Source of the DNA: Bog-756 sp963778165
GTDB taxonomy: Bacteria > Actinomycetota > Acidimicrobiia > Acidimicrobiales > RAAP-2
Assembly (NCBI GenBank): GCA_963778165.1
Contig: CAVZTE010000005.1
Coordinates: forward strand, 248,001-312,000
Reading direction: 5' to 3'
DNA length: 64,000 nucleotides
Shown: positions 45,793 to 55,181 of the stretch, in pieces
Position numbering within the stretch: position 1 is the first letter of the stretch
Layout of the letters: the number at the start of each line of letters is the position of its first letter
Made by a program: the position numbers and the translations under genes
The notes under the pieces: model-generated
What the model was told of the DNA's origin: nothing
Seen by the model: only the letters and a program-made list of their open reading frames with translations
Database searches by the model: none

Positions 45793-46479
45793 ATGAGCAA
45801 GCAACCGGAGGGACCGGTCGGGGTGGACTTCCACTTCGACATCATGTGCCCCTACGCCTACCAGACATCCCTGTGGATGCGCGAGGTCCGGGACATGACC
45901 GGGATCGAGGTCCGCTGGCGCTTCTTCAGCCTCGAAGAGGTCAACCGGGCCGAGGGGAAGAAGCACCCCTGGGAGCGGGAGTGGTCGTACGGCTTCTCCA
46001 TGATGCGGATAGGGGCCTACCTCCGACGGCGGGACATGGCCGATCTCGACGCCTGGTACGCCGCCGCCGGCCAGGCTCTCCACGTCGACGGGCGCAAACC
46101 CCACCGGCCCGAGGTGGCCGAGGAGCTCCTCCGCGAGATGGGCATGGACCCGGGCGTCGTCCGGGCCGCCATCGAGGACCAGAGCACCGGCGACGAGGTG
46201 CGGGCCGAACACGACCTGGTGGTGTCCAAGGGCGGGTTCGGGGTGCCGACGCTGATCTTCGATGACGGTCAGGCCCTGTTCGGCCCGGTCCTGGTGGATC
46301 CGCCCCGCGGCCAGGACGCCGTGCGGCTGTGGGAGCACGTCACCGGGTGGCTGGAGTTCCCCCACGTGTACGAGCTGCAACGACCCAAGGCCCGGGCCGA
46401 CATCGACGCCATCGCCAAGGCCTTCGCTCCCTATCTGGACGCCCGCGACTGGCTCAGCGTGCAGAACGACACCCCCTGA
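45793..46479 (+). CDS. DsbA-family thioredoxin-fold protein (isomerase/FrnE-like)
   Basis: A 228-residue cytosolic protein of the DsbA-like clan. The active-site region is FDIMCPYAYQTSLW, with a single Cys as in the 2-hydroxychromene carboxylate isomerase/FrnE side of the family. An all-helical insert follows (RIGAYLRRRDMADLDAWY). The cis-Pro loop is KGGFGVPTLIFDDG. Likely a glutathione- or mycothiol-linked isomerase or transferase, unproven. ATG at 45793 has GAAGGAG six bases upstream. Confidence 0.85.
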   Translation: MSKQPEGPVGVDFHFDIMCPYAYQTSLWMREVRDMTGIEVRWRFFSLEEVNRAEGKKHPWEREWSYGFSMMRIGAYLRRRDMADLDAWYAAAGQALHVDGRKPHRPEVAEELLREMGMDPGVVRAAIEDQSTGDEVRAEHDLVVSKGGFGVPTLIFDDGQALFGPVLVDPPRGQDAVRLWEHVTGWLEFPHVYELQRPKARADIDAIAKAFAPYLDARDWLSVQNDTP

Positions 46480-46530
46480 TCAGCCGATGGCCCGGTGGGC
46501 CTGCCCCGGTGGTCCGGTGGCCGGGCCGGG

Positions 46531-47724
46531 TCAGGCGGCCTCGGGCTCGGTGGCCACGCCCTTCCTGCTGCCGAGCCGCAGCAGCCCCAGGGCCGGGAAG
46601 AGCATGACGGAGAGCATCCCGGCGGCCACCAGCGAAGCCGCGTTGATTTCGAGCATCCTCCCGGCGGCCAGGGCGATGCTGGTGATGACCACGATCAGCG
46701 GTAGTCCGGTGGCTGACAACAGGGCCATCGGGAACCGTTCCGGAGGGGTCAGGACCTTCCGGTACAGCAGGTAGACCGGCACCCCCCGGGCCACCAGCAT
46801 GAGGGCCAGGAAGACCGGCACCCGCCACAGCTCGGTGGGGTCGTGGATGAAGACGTGCAGGTCGAAGTTGATGCCGCTGACCACGAAGAAGATGGGGATC
46901 AGGAACCCGAATCCGATGGCCTCCAGCTTGGCCTTGATGGCCTCAGTCTCCCCGCCGGAAGAGAACAGCCGGACCACGATGCCGGCGGTGAACGCCCCGA
47001 GGAGCACATCGAGGCCCAGGGTTTCGGCCAACAGCACCAGCAACACCACCATGAGCAAGGAGATGCGGACCGGGAGCTGGGCACTCGAGTCGAGATGCCG
47101 GTCGAGCAGGGACACCAAGCGGGTTGGTTGGGCCCGGGCCGCGAACAGCACGGTGACCACCGCCACCACGATGAAGGCCACCAGGAGCAACGAGGTCAGC
47201 AGGGGGTCCTTCTTGGTCAGCAGGAGGGCCACGGCCACGATGGGCCCGAACTCCCCCACCGTGCCGATGGCGGCGATCTGTGACCCGAACTTGGTCTCCA
47301 TGACGCCGGCGTCGCGCAACATCGGCACCAGGGTTCCGAGGGCCGTGGTGGTCAGAGCCAGGCCCACCACCACCGTGTCCCGGGCCACCCCTACCGACAC
47401 CAGGGCGAAGGCCGCGCCGAGGCCGATGACCAGCGACACCCCCCAGCCGATGCCGGCCAGCCGAAGGGGTTGGCCCCTGATCTGTTGCAGGTTCAGCTCG
47501 TACCCGGCCATGAAGATGAGGTACGTCAGTCCCAGGTCCGCCAGCCCGGTCACCACGTTGTCGACATGGGCCAAGTTGAAGACATAGGGGCCGATCAGGA
47601 TGCCCAGCCCGATCTCGATGACGATCTCGGGGATGGCCAGGCGGCCGGTCAGCTCCGACAGGATCGGAGCCAACACCGCGGCGATGGCGATCAGGACCAG
47701 CGTGCCGACCGCAGCGGCCGTCAC
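46531..47724 (-). CDS. CPA2-type cation/proton antiporter
   Basis: A 397-residue integral membrane protein with about 11-12 hydrophobic helices. LTYLIFMAGYELNLQQIR, LALTTTALGTLVPMLRD and GLDVLLGAFTAGIVVRLF, with Asp in the antiport helix, are typical of KefB/NapA-like exchangers. No TrkA-N domain is attached. It exchanges Na+ or K+ for protons at the cell membrane. GTG at 47724. It is divergent from the deacetylase-like gene across 163 bases. Confidence 0.92.
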   Translation of the reverse strand: MTAAAVGTLVLIAIAAVLAPILSELTGRLAIPEIVIEIGLGILIGPYVFNLAHVDNVVTGLADLGLTYLIFMAGYELNLQQIRGQPLRLAGIGWGVSLVIGLGAAFALVSVGVARDTVVVGLALTTTALGTLVPMLRDAGVMETKFGSQIAAIGTVGEFGPIVAVALLLTKKDPLLTSLLLVAFIVVAVVTVLFAARAQPTRLVSLLDRHLDSSAQLPVRISLLMVVLLVLLAETLGLDVLLGAFTAGIVVRLFSSGGETEAIKAKLEAIGFGFLIPIFFVVSGINFDLHVFIHDPTELWRVPVFLALMLVARGVPVYLLYRKVLTPPERFPMALLSATGLPLIVVITSIALAAGRMLEINAASLVAAGMLSVMLFPALGLLRLGSRKGVATEPEAA

Positions 47725-47753
47725 GCTCCACTGCCCGACGGTCGGCTGAACAT

Positions 47754-47791
47754 CGCCTTACATTAGGCGTCCGTCCCTGTTCGGTAGGGAC
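47754..47791. promoter_or_regulatory. Two neighbouring inverted repeats in a divergent promoter
   Basis: CGCCT/AGGCG (47754-47758, 47765-47769) and GTCCCT/AGGGAC (47773-47778, 47786-47791) lie side by side just upstream of the antiporter gene. They may be operators or leader hairpins. Arms are short, so confidence is low. Confidence 0.3.
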
Positions 47792-47887
47792 TTTCGGGCG
47801 GTCAGCCAACGGCTCCCGGGAACCGGCTCGGCGGTCCCCCGGGCTCCGGTTGGAGAGGGCCGGGGTGCTGATGCAGACTGGTCGACA

Positions 47888-48895
47888 GTGCTGATCATGG
47901 TGGGACCGGTTGAATCGGAAGCGCATCTGCAACGCCACCATCCTGAGAGGCCGGCCCGGATCGGCGCCGTCCAGGACGGGGTGGACGACCTCCACCTCGG
48001 TAGTGACCTTGTTGTGGTGCCGGCGCGGACAGCCACCGGGCCCGAGCTGCAACGGGTGCACTCGCCCGAGCACCTTCAGGCCCTGGAGCAGTTCTCTGCC
48101 GCCGGAGGGGGGCATCTCGACGCCGACACCTACGCCACCGGCGGCTCGTGGAACGCCGCCCGGCTGTCAGCCGGAGCCGGGCTGGTGGCCATCGAGACCC
48201 TGAGGCAGGAAGGCACCGGCACGGCGTTCGTGGCGGCCCGTCCCCCCGGCCATCACGCCCTGGCCGACCGGGCCATGGGCTTCTGTCTGATCAACAACGT
48301 GGCCGTGGCGGCGTCCAGCCTGGTCTCGGCGGGCGAACGGGTGCTCATCGTGGACTGGGACGTCCACCACGGCAACGGGACCCAGGCGTTGTTCTGGGAC
48401 GATCCCGAGGTCCTGTACGTCTCCACCCATCAGTGGCCGTGCTACCCGGGGACCGGACGGGCAGACGAGGTGGGTGGTCCGGCTGCCCGGGGGACCACGC
48501 TCAACGTGCCCCTGCCCCCCGGGACCACCGGCGATGTACTGCTGCGGGCTTTCGACCAGCTGGTCAGCCCGGTGGTCGAAGCCTTCGCTCCTTCATGGGT
48601 TCTGGTGTCGGCCGGGTTCGACGGCCATCGGGCCGACCCGCTGGCCGACCTGGCTCTCTCGGCCGGTGACTTCGCGGCCTTGGCCCCGGTGGTGGCGGGG
48701 TACGCCCCGGGCCCCGGACGGACCGTGCTCTTCCTCGAAGGCGGTTACGACCTCGGCGCTCTGCGGTCGTCGGTGTCGGCCACGCTCGGAGCACTGGTCG
48801 GATCGCCGGAGAGCACCGAAGCCACCACGTCGGGAGGACCAGGCATGGATCGGCTCACCGACATCGCCACCCTGCGCCGTGAGCAGCTCTGGTGA
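47888..48895 (+). CDS. Histone-deacetylase-family amidohydrolase
   Basis: A 335-residue class II HDAC-like (acetoin utilisation/acetylpolyamine) zinc hydrolase. HHPERPARI is the N-terminal mark, ARPPGHHAL gives the catalytic His pair, DWDVHHGNGTQ and AGFDGHRADPL the zinc ligands, and CYPGTG the loop near the active site. It removes acetyl groups from proteins, polyamines or other amines. GTG at 47888 is used; ATG at 47897 is possible. The stop overlaps the esterase start (GTGA), so the two are coupled. Confidence 0.92.
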   Translation: MLIMVGPVESEAHLQRHHPERPARIGAVQDGVDDLHLGSDLVVVPARTATGPELQRVHSPEHLQALEQFSAAGGGHLDADTYATGGSWNAARLSAGAGLVAIETLRQEGTGTAFVAARPPGHHALADRAMGFCLINNVAVAASSLVSAGERVLIVDWDVHHGNGTQALFWDDPEVLYVSTHQWPCYPGTGRADEVGGPAARGTTLNVPLPPGTTGDVLLRAFDQLVSPVVEAFAPSWVLVSAGFDGHRADPLADLALSAGDFAALAPVVAGYAPGPGRTVLFLEGGYDLGALRSSVSATLGALVGSPESTEATTSGGPGMDRLTDIATLRREQLW

Positions 48896-49788
48896 CCAGT
48901 GAGCTGCTGGCTCAGATCATCGCCGGCATGCCGGCCGACTTCGCCCATCCTGAGGACGACTACCTGACCACCCGGGCCAAGATGGCACCGTTCCACGGGC
49001 ACCCGCTGTCGGAGGGGACCACCACCCGGCCGTTCGACGTGGGAGGTGTGCCGGGGGCATGGCTCACCCGGCCTGACTCGGACCCGTCACGCGGTGCGGT
49101 GCTCTTCTGCCACGGCGGGGCCTTCGTCTCCTGCGACCTGGGGGCGTACCAGTTCTACGCCGAGTACGTGGCCGAGTGGATCGGGGTCCCGGTACTCACG
49201 GTGGACTACCGCTTGGCTCCCGAACATCCCTATCCGGCCGCCCTGGACGACTGCGCGGCGGTCTACCGGGGCCTCCTCGACCGGGGCCATCCGCCGGACC
49301 GCTTGATCGTCCTGGGCGACTCGTGCGGCGGAGGCCTGGCCCTGGCCACCGTGCTCCGGATCCGGGACGCCGGTCTCCCCCGGCCCGCCGGCGTGGTCAG
49401 CCTGTCGGGGTGGGTCGACCTCGACACCGCCGGTTACCCGCCGAGCGGCCCGCCGACCCGCGACCCGTTCGTCACCGAAGGGTTCCTGAGAGCCCGGGCC
49501 CGTGACTATCTGGGATCGGTCGATCCGCACGACCCCGAGGCCTCACCCGCTCGTGGCGACCTGGCCGGGTTGCCTCCGGTATTCCTCCAGGTGGGCGAGA
49601 ACGATCTGTGCCGCCTCGACGCCGAGCGGATGGCCCGACGGGCCAGGGATGCCGGTGTGGACGCCCGGGTCGATGTGGTGGTCGGTGGGGTGCACGGCGT
49701 ACAGGGGCTGGTCAACGTGGAGGTACCCGAGGCCGCGTCCGCCTGGGGCTCGGTGAGGCAGTTCACCGACGGTCTGCTCGACCACTGA
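48892..49788 (+). CDS. Alpha/beta hydrolase, hormone-sensitive-lipase type
   Basis: A 298-residue esterase. The oxyanion motif is CHGGAFVSCDL, the nucleophile elbow GDSCGGGLAL, DYRLAPEHPYPAAL is the HSL family mark, and Asp and His follow in VGENDLCRLDAERM and VHGVQGL. It hydrolyses short esters or lactones in the cytosol. GTG at 48892 overlaps the deacetylase-like stop. Confidence 0.92.
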   Translation: MTSELLAQIIAGMPADFAHPEDDYLTTRAKMAPFHGHPLSEGTTTRPFDVGGVPGAWLTRPDSDPSRGAVLFCHGGAFVSCDLGAYQFYAEYVAEWIGVPVLTVDYRLAPEHPYPAALDDCAAVYRGLLDRGHPPDRLIVLGDSCGGGLALATVLRIRDAGLPRPAGVVSLSGWVDLDTAGYPPSGPPTRDPFVTEGFLRARARDYLGSVDPHDPEASPARGDLAGLPPVFLQVGENDLCRLDAERMARRARDAGVDARVDVVVGGVHGVQGLVNVEVPEAASAWGSVRQFTDGLLDH

Positions 49789-49811
49789 CGGACAGGGGCA
49801 GGCTCCCCCGT

Positions 49812-51689
49812 TCACCAGGTGTCGATGCAGTTCCGCTTCTTGCCGGTCCGTTCGGGAGGAGGCGGGACGGAGCGCAGCATCTCCACGATCCGCCGGCGGG
49901 AGTCGGCCGGATCGATCACGTCGTCGATCTCGAAGGCGGTGGCCACGTTGAGGGCCTTCCCATGCTGGTAGGCCCGGTCCACCATGCTCTGGAACAACTC
50001 CTCCCGTTCGATGGGATTCTCCACCGCCTCGAGCTCGCGTCGGAACCCGAGCCGGACCGCCCCCTCGAGCCCCATGCCCCCCAGTTCGCCCGTGGGCCAG
50101 GCCACCACGAACAGCGGGGAGCGGAAGCTCCCCCCGGCCATGGCCTGGGCTCCCAGTCCATAGCCCTTGCGCAGGACGATGGTGAAGAACGGGACGGTGA
50201 GGCTGGCTCCGACGACGAATAGCCGGCTGAAGTGGCGCACTTGGCCGGTCCGCTCGGCCTCCGGCCCGACCATGAACCCGGGGGTGTCGCACAGGAACAG
50301 CACGGGAAGGTCGTGGGCGTCGCACAGTTGCAGGAATCGGGCCGCCTTGTCGGCTCCGTCGCGGTCGATGGCTCCACCCAGATGGCCGGGGTTGTTGGCC
50401 ACCACGCCCACCGGCCGACCCTCCATGCGGACCAGGGCGGTGACCATGCCGTTTCCGAATCCGGCCCGGAGCTCCAGCACCGAGTCGGTGTCGGCCATGG
50501 CGGTCACCACGGCGCGGATGTCGTAGACCTGACGACGCTCCGCCGGCACGCACTCCCGCAGCAGCCGCTGGTCGGCGCAGCTCCACTGTTCCTCGGAGCC
50601 TTGGAAGTAGGACAGGTAACGCTTGGCCAGTGCCACCGCACCGGCGTCATCCTCCGCCACCAGATCCACCACACCGTTGGCCGTCTGGACCGGGAGGGGC
50701 CCGATCTCCCCGGGCGCAACGGTGCCGAGGCCACCCCCTTCGATCATGGCCGGGCCGCCCATGCCGATCGAGGTCTCCGGCGTGGCGATGATCACGTCGC
50801 AGCAGCCGAGCAGGGCGGCATTGCCGGCGAAGCACCATCCCGAGGCGATGCCCACCAGGGGGACCAACCCACTGAGAGCGGCGAACCGGGCGAAGGCCGT
50901 GGTGTCGAGCCCGGTGATCACGGCGTAGTCGGTATCGCCCGGACGGCCTCCCCCACCTTCGGCGAAGAGCACCACCGGCAGCCGTAGTCGTTGGATGACC
51001 TCGAAGACCCGGTCCTTCTTCCGGTGGTTCTGTTGGCCCTGGGTGCCGGCCAGCACCGTGTAGTCGTAGGAGAGGACGGCACACGATGCCTGGCGGTCCC
51101 CGAACCGGTCACCGTTGACCCGTCCGACCCCGGCCACCAGCCCGTCGGCCGGGGTGCGTTCGATCAACTCCTCGACCGGCCGGCGCCCCCGCTGGGCGGC
51201 GATGGCCAACGAGCCGTACTCGGTGAAGCTTCGGGGGTCGCAGAGGTCGTCGATGTTCTCGCGGGCGGTGCGCCTACCCCGCTGATGACGCCGGTCCACC
51301 ACATCGGGCCGGCCCTGGTCGAGTACCCGGGCCTGTCGCTGCTGCACCTCGGCCAGATCGGGCCGGACGGCATCGAGGTCGGTGGCCTCGGTCCGGACCG
51401 CGGCAGTTTCGGTGGGAGCCGCGGTGGCTTCCATCACGGCCAGGGGTGCACCGGTCTCGACCACCGTGCCGGGCTCCACGGCCAGCGAAACCACGGTGCC
51501 GCCCGCCGGGGCCGGCACCACGTGCTCCATCTTCATGGACTCCACCACGACCACCGGGGCGCCGGCCGCCACGGTCTGGCCCACCACCACTCGCACCGCC
51601 GCCACCGTTCCCTGCAGCGGGGCCACCACGTCGATCCTCGAGCCGGGAACCGGCCCTGCGCTCCCCACCGCCTGGCTCGGTTCGTCCAC
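49812..51689 (-). CDS. Acyl-CoA carboxylase: biotinyl domain fused to carboxyltransferase
   Basis: A 625-residue protein. Residues 1-85 are a biotinyl domain with the biotin lysine Lys53 in VESMKMEHV. After a linker (85-125), residues 130-625 are a carboxyltransferase of the PCC/MCC beta type: VLSYDYTVLAGTQGQQNHRKKDR, ASGWCFAGNAALLG, NNPGHLGGAIDRDGADKAARF, DTPGFMVGPEAERTG and GAQAMAGGSF. A biotin carboxylase is needed and is not in the window. A biotinyl unit on the N-terminus of the transferase is unusual. GTG at 51689. The aldo/keto reductase ends just upstream. Confidence 0.88.
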   Translation of the reverse strand: MDEPSQAVGSAGPVPGSRIDVVAPLQGTVAAVRVVVGQTVAAGAPVVVVESMKMEHVVPAPAGGTVVSLAVEPGTVVETGAPLAVMEATAAPTETAAVRTEATDLDAVRPDLAEVQQRQARVLDQGRPDVVDRRHQRGRRTARENIDDLCDPRSFTEYGSLAIAAQRGRRPVEELIERTPADGLVAGVGRVNGDRFGDRQASCAVLSYDYTVLAGTQGQQNHRKKDRVFEVIQRLRLPVVLFAEGGGGRPGDTDYAVITGLDTTAFARFAALSGLVPLVGIASGWCFAGNAALLGCCDVIIATPETSIGMGGPAMIEGGGLGTVAPGEIGPLPVQTANGVVDLVAEDDAGAVALAKRYLSYFQGSEEQWSCADQRLLRECVPAERRQVYDIRAVVTAMADTDSVLELRAGFGNGMVTALVRMEGRPVGVVANNPGHLGGAIDRDGADKAARFLQLCDAHDLPVLFLCDTPGFMVGPEAERTGQVRHFSRLFVVGASLTVPFFTIVLRKGYGLGAQAMAGGSFRSPLFVVAWPTGELGGMGLEGAVRLGFRRELEAVENPIEREELFQSMVDRAYQHGKALNVATAFEIDDVIDPADSRRRIVEMLRSVPPPPERTGKKRNCIDTW

Positions 51690-51694
51690 TCGAT

Positions 51695-52555
51695 TCAGAG
51701 AGCGGGCATCGGGAAGATGCCCGGTTCGTGTGCCACCGACGCCACAGCGTCCTCCCGCTCGGAGGCGGTCATGGGCGTAGCCGCTGCGGCCGCTTTGAAG
51801 GCCAGCCTCGCCACATCGGGGTCGCCGGGTGTGCACGCCGCGTGCACCCCTGGGGTGGAGAGGGCGAACCGGAGGCCCCGGGAGACCTCCTCCTCGGTGG
51901 TGTAGGGCTCGTACCAGGTCCCCGCGGTCCGCGGCCGGTCGGCCCAGGGACGGGCGGCTGCGGCCTTGATGGCCATGACCCCGATGTCGTGGATGATGGC
52001 CCGGTCCAGGAGCGCTTCGGCGTCACGCCGGTAGGTGGGATCGGACCACAGCTGGGGATTGACCGGGAACATCACCGTGTCGAGGTCGTAGCGTCGCAAC
52101 GCCTCGAGGTGGGCAGCGGGAGCGCTCAACTCGTGCCCGGTGATGCCCACCCAGCGGCACAGACCCTCGTCCCGAGCGGCCAGGATCGCTTCGACGGCAC
52201 CCGACCGGGCATCCAGCTCTTCTAGGTCGGTGACGGCGTGGAGTTGGTACAGATCGAAGTAGTCACAGTGGAGCAGACGGAGTGACTCCTCGAGCTGGGC
52301 TCGGACACCGTCGGCATTGTGCCGGAGGGTCTTGCAGGCCACGAAGAGGTCGTCCCGCACGTCGGGGATGAACGGGCCGAGCAGCTCCTGGGCCCGGCCG
52401 TACTGGGGGGCCACGTCGAGGTGGTTGATCCCAGCGGCTAGGGCGGCTTGGAAGACGGACCTGGTGGTGGCGGGATCAGCGTCCCAGAACGCTGCGCCAC
52501 CCAGGATGGCCACCGACGAGCTGTGCCCGGTCCTCCCCAAGCGTCGTACTTCCAC
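51695..52555 (-). CDS. Aldo/keto reductase
   Basis: A 286-residue AKR. HLDVAPQYGRAQE holds Asp and Tyr, VACKTLR the Lys and LYQLHAVTD the His. The C-terminal cofactor segment (TPGVHAACTPGDPDVARL) is divergent, so NADPH binding may differ. It is read with the carboxylase gene five bases downstream. GTG at 52555. Confidence 0.9.
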   Translation of the reverse strand: MEVRRLGRTGHSSSVAILGGAAFWDADPATTRSVFQAALAAGINHLDVAPQYGRAQELLGPFIPDVRDDLFVACKTLRHNADGVRAQLEESLRLLHCDYFDLYQLHAVTDLEELDARSGAVEAILAARDEGLCRWVGITGHELSAPAAHLEALRRYDLDTVMFPVNPQLWSDPTYRRDAEALLDRAIIHDIGVMAIKAAAARPWADRPRTAGTWYEPYTTEEEVSRGLRFALSTPGVHAACTPGDPDVARLAFKAAAAATPMTASEREDAVASVAHEPGIFPMPAL

Positions 52556-52587
52556 ACCTGCACCGTAGTGCGGCGGTCAGCCTCCGG

Positions 52588-53043
52588 TCACCCGGCCGCG
52601 GCGGCCTTCCGCGCCGCCTCCCACTCCCCCACCATGGCTCCGAAGCGCATGGGGTTGTAGATGTCCTCCTCATACGACCACTGGTCGTCACCGGCGTACT
52701 TGAGCAGGGTGAAGTTGTACTCCTGATGGATGCTCCCGTCACCGGGGTCCTTCATCCGGTTCCACACCTGGCACACCACCCAGCCCCGTTCCTCGTCGAT
52801 GACGTACCACTCGATGGGGAACTCGGGCATGTCCTGGCCCGGATACTCCGACATGCACCCCGAGATCCACTGATAGATGGCTTCCCGGCCGTGGAACGTG
52901 CCGTAGTGGTGCTCGATGTAGATGGCATCCTCGGTGAACTGGTCGGCCCAGCCCCGCCACTCCCCGCTGGCACCGGCTTCTGCCGCCTTCCGTTGGTACT
53001 CACCGAACGCCCGGTCGATCTCGGCCCTGCTCCACTGTCCCAT
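52588..53043 (-). CDS. SnoaL/NTF2-like protein
   Basis: A 151-residue alpha+beta-barrel protein: FTEDAIYIEHHYGTFHGREAIYQWI, FPIEWYVIDEERGWVVCQVWN and FTLLKYAGDDQWSYEEDIYNP. The last stretch is seen in many SnoaL-like proteins next to P450 or redox genes. Function unknown. ATG at 53043 has AAGGAG nine bases upstream. Confidence 0.85.
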   Translation of the reverse strand: MGQWSRAEIDRAFGEYQRKAAEAGASGEWRGWADQFTEDAIYIEHHYGTFHGREAIYQWISGCMSEYPGQDMPEFPIEWYVIDEERGWVVCQVWNRMKDPGDGSIHQEYNFTLLKYAGDDQWSYEEDIYNPMRFGAMVGEWEAARKAAAAG

Positions 53044-53169
53044 GTCGTCGGCTCCTTGCCGGCCCACCCGGGCCGTCGATCAGTGTGGGCCGTAGCCGGC
53101 CCCGGGTCAAACACCGTCCGCCGACTCACCCGGCGGCCGGTCAGCTCCGAGGGGCCAGCTCCCGGCCCG

Positions 53170-54184
53170 TCAGCTCCAGGGGCGGCCCTGGGCCAGGGTC
53201 CGGAGTCGGGGTAGGACATCCGAGCCCAGACGGACGATCTGGTCCCGGACGGCCTCGGGCGGCATGCCCGGCAGGTGTATCCGCAGGTTCAAGGAGTCGG
53301 CCCCGCACTCCCGCACCACCTGGTCCAGCTGCCCGGCCAACTCGACGGGGTCCGCCGAGGTCACCGTCTGGTCGTCCCCGAAAGCTGTCACCGACGGGGC
53401 GTAGCTGTCGTAGACCTGTCGCTGGGCGTCGATCAGGTCGGTGCGGAGATCGCCCAACCACACCCTCCGGATCAGGACCCTGCTGCGCGCACCCCCCGCT
53501 TCGTGGAACGCTTCGGTGAGCCGGGCCAACCGAGAGCTCGGAGACATTCCCTCCATGAGGATGCCCGACCCGAGACCGCGCCGCCCTCCTGGCCGCGGTC
53601 GGTGACACCGCAGCGCTCAGTACCGGGACCGGACTGGTGGCACAGGCCCGGAGGGCGGGGTCCCCGCTGAGCTGACGCAGGTCCCGGCCGCCGAGCATGT
53701 CCACCAGGCGCGGCAGCTCCCTCTTGAACACCTCCACCGCGGTGGCAACCGACAGGTCGAGGGCCTCGAAATCGAGCGGGAGGGCGCCGGCAGCCACTCC
53801 TACCCCGACCCGTCCCGGATACCGGGCCGCCAGCCAGGCCACCTCCTCGGCCACCAGGGCCGTGGGCCGGAGTGGAAGGAGGAGTGGACAAGCGGCCGCC
53901 CATCCGAGGGGGGTCGAGTCCAGGATGAAGCCGGCCACCTGCAGCGGATTGGGCAGGTAGCCGGGGAACCCACCGTGATGCTCACTGGTCATGATGCCGG
54001 CAAACCCGGCCTCGACGGCCAGGACCGCCTGGCCGCACAGTTCGGCCATCACTGCGGATGGTTCCAGATCGTTGTGGGGATAGAGCCGAAGAGACACCGA
54101 TCCGGGGGCAAACGGCAAGGGCTCAGATTCCCCAAGGGGCGCGGGGACGTGGTCGGCGGTCGGATCTGGCACCCCGGCGACCAT
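53170..54184 (-). pseudogene. LLM-class oxidoreductase with one frameshift (probable sequence error)
   Basis: Two frames join into a luciferase-like protein of 337 residues. The first has FAGIMTSEHHGGFPGYLPNP and LVAEEVAWLAARYPGRVGVGV, the family core; the second has the C-terminal barrel part (RLTEAFHEAGGARSRVLIRR...). One extra base lies near 53571; removing it gives AARSGSGILMEGMSPSS. It may use F420 or FMN; the substrate is unknown. ATG at 54184 has no clear ribosome site, and a GTG four codons on is possible. Confidence 0.75.
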
Positions 54185-54241
54185 AGAGGAGGAGGGGCTC
54201 CCGGGTTTAGTCGACAGAACCGGAGTGTGGGACAGTAAGCG

Positions 54242-55162
54242 ATGAACGAGTTCGCCCCGGCCGAAGGTCGAAGTCCGCAGGGGTCGGATCACGAGCGCCG
54301 GGTGGTGACCGCCGATCTCGAGTTCACGGTGGCCGAGCGGGCCGAAGTGGTGGTTCAGGTGTTGGCTTCCAACACCGCGGGCCGGGTTCTCACCGAGAGG
54401 TTCGACGTCCAGGTGGCGGGACGGCCGTCCCCGGACCCCGTGGAGTTGGCCGGGCCCCATGGCGCCCGGGTCAAGGTGTTCGACTCCCCGCCCGGACGGC
54501 TGACCATCAGCTACCGCGCCGAGATCGCACCGGTCGGCGCCGAAGGTAGGTCCGGCTCAGATCCGGCCGCCGAGGTCGGATCGACCGGCCGGGCTGACTC
54601 AGCCGATGGGGCCGGCGACCTGGAGCGACTGGTCTACCTCCGCCCCAGCCGGTACTGCCCGTCCGATCACCTGGTCGGTTTTGCCGTGGCCGAGTTCGGA
54701 ACCGGTCCGACCATCCGGACCCGGGCCGAAGCGGTGGCCGACTGGATCCGCGAGCGGGTCGGCTACGTGGCCGGCTCCAGCTCCGTGCACGACTCGGCGG
54801 AGGACACCCTTCTCACCGGGATGGGCACCTGCCGCGACTTCGCCCACCTGGGGGTGGCGTTGTGTCGGGCCATCGGGATTCCGGCGCGATTCGCCGCCGT
54901 CTATGCCCCCGGCCTGTTCCCCATGGACTTCCACGCCGTGTTCGAGTGCATGGGAGTAGACGGTCTCTGGTACGCCTACGACGCCACCGATCTAGCTCCC
55001 CGGCAGTCCATGGTGAGGATCGTCACCGGTCGGGACGCAGCCGACGCCGCTTTCGCTTCGGTCAACAGCGGGATTGCCACGCTGCAACAGGTCGAGGTAA
55101 CGGCCACCACCGCCGGGGCGTTGCCGGTGGACCACCATTGGGCCCAAGTGCGACTGCCCTGA
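54242..55162 (+). CDS. Transglutaminase-like protease family protein
   Basis: A 306-residue protein. The N-terminal beta domain (about 20-100, with VTADLEFTVAERAEVVVQVL) is followed by a transglutaminase-like core with the triad Cys197 (GTCRDFAHLG), His231 (DFHAVFE) and Asp247 (AYDATDLAP). An insert rich in Ser, Gly and Ala lies at about 100-120. Such bacterial proteins are usually amidases or peptidases. No signal peptide. The last codons are repeated after the stop as a 17-bp tandem copy. Confidence 0.92.
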   Translation: MNEFAPAEGRSPQGSDHERRVVTADLEFTVAERAEVVVQVLASNTAGRVLTERFDVQVAGRPSPDPVELAGPHGARVKVFDSPPGRLTISYRAEIAPVGAEGRSGSDPAAEVGSTGRADSADGAGDLERLVYLRPSRYCPSDHLVGFAVAEFGTGPTIRTRAEAVADWIRERVGYVAGSSSVHDSAEDTLLTGMGTCRDFAHLGVALCRAIGIPARFAAVYAPGLFPMDFHAVFECMGVDGLWYAYDATDLAPRQSMVRIVTGRDAADAAFASVNSGIATLQQVEVTATTAGALPVDHHWAQVRLP

Positions 55163-55181
55163 CCGTGCGACTGCCCTGACC
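55148..55181 (+). repeat. Perfect 17-bp tandem copy across a stop codon
   Basis: GTGCGACTGCCCTGACC occurs at 55148-55164 and again at 55165-55181. The first copy is the end of the transglutaminase-like gene with its TGA. A degraded third start (GTGGTCGA) follows. Confidence 0.93.
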
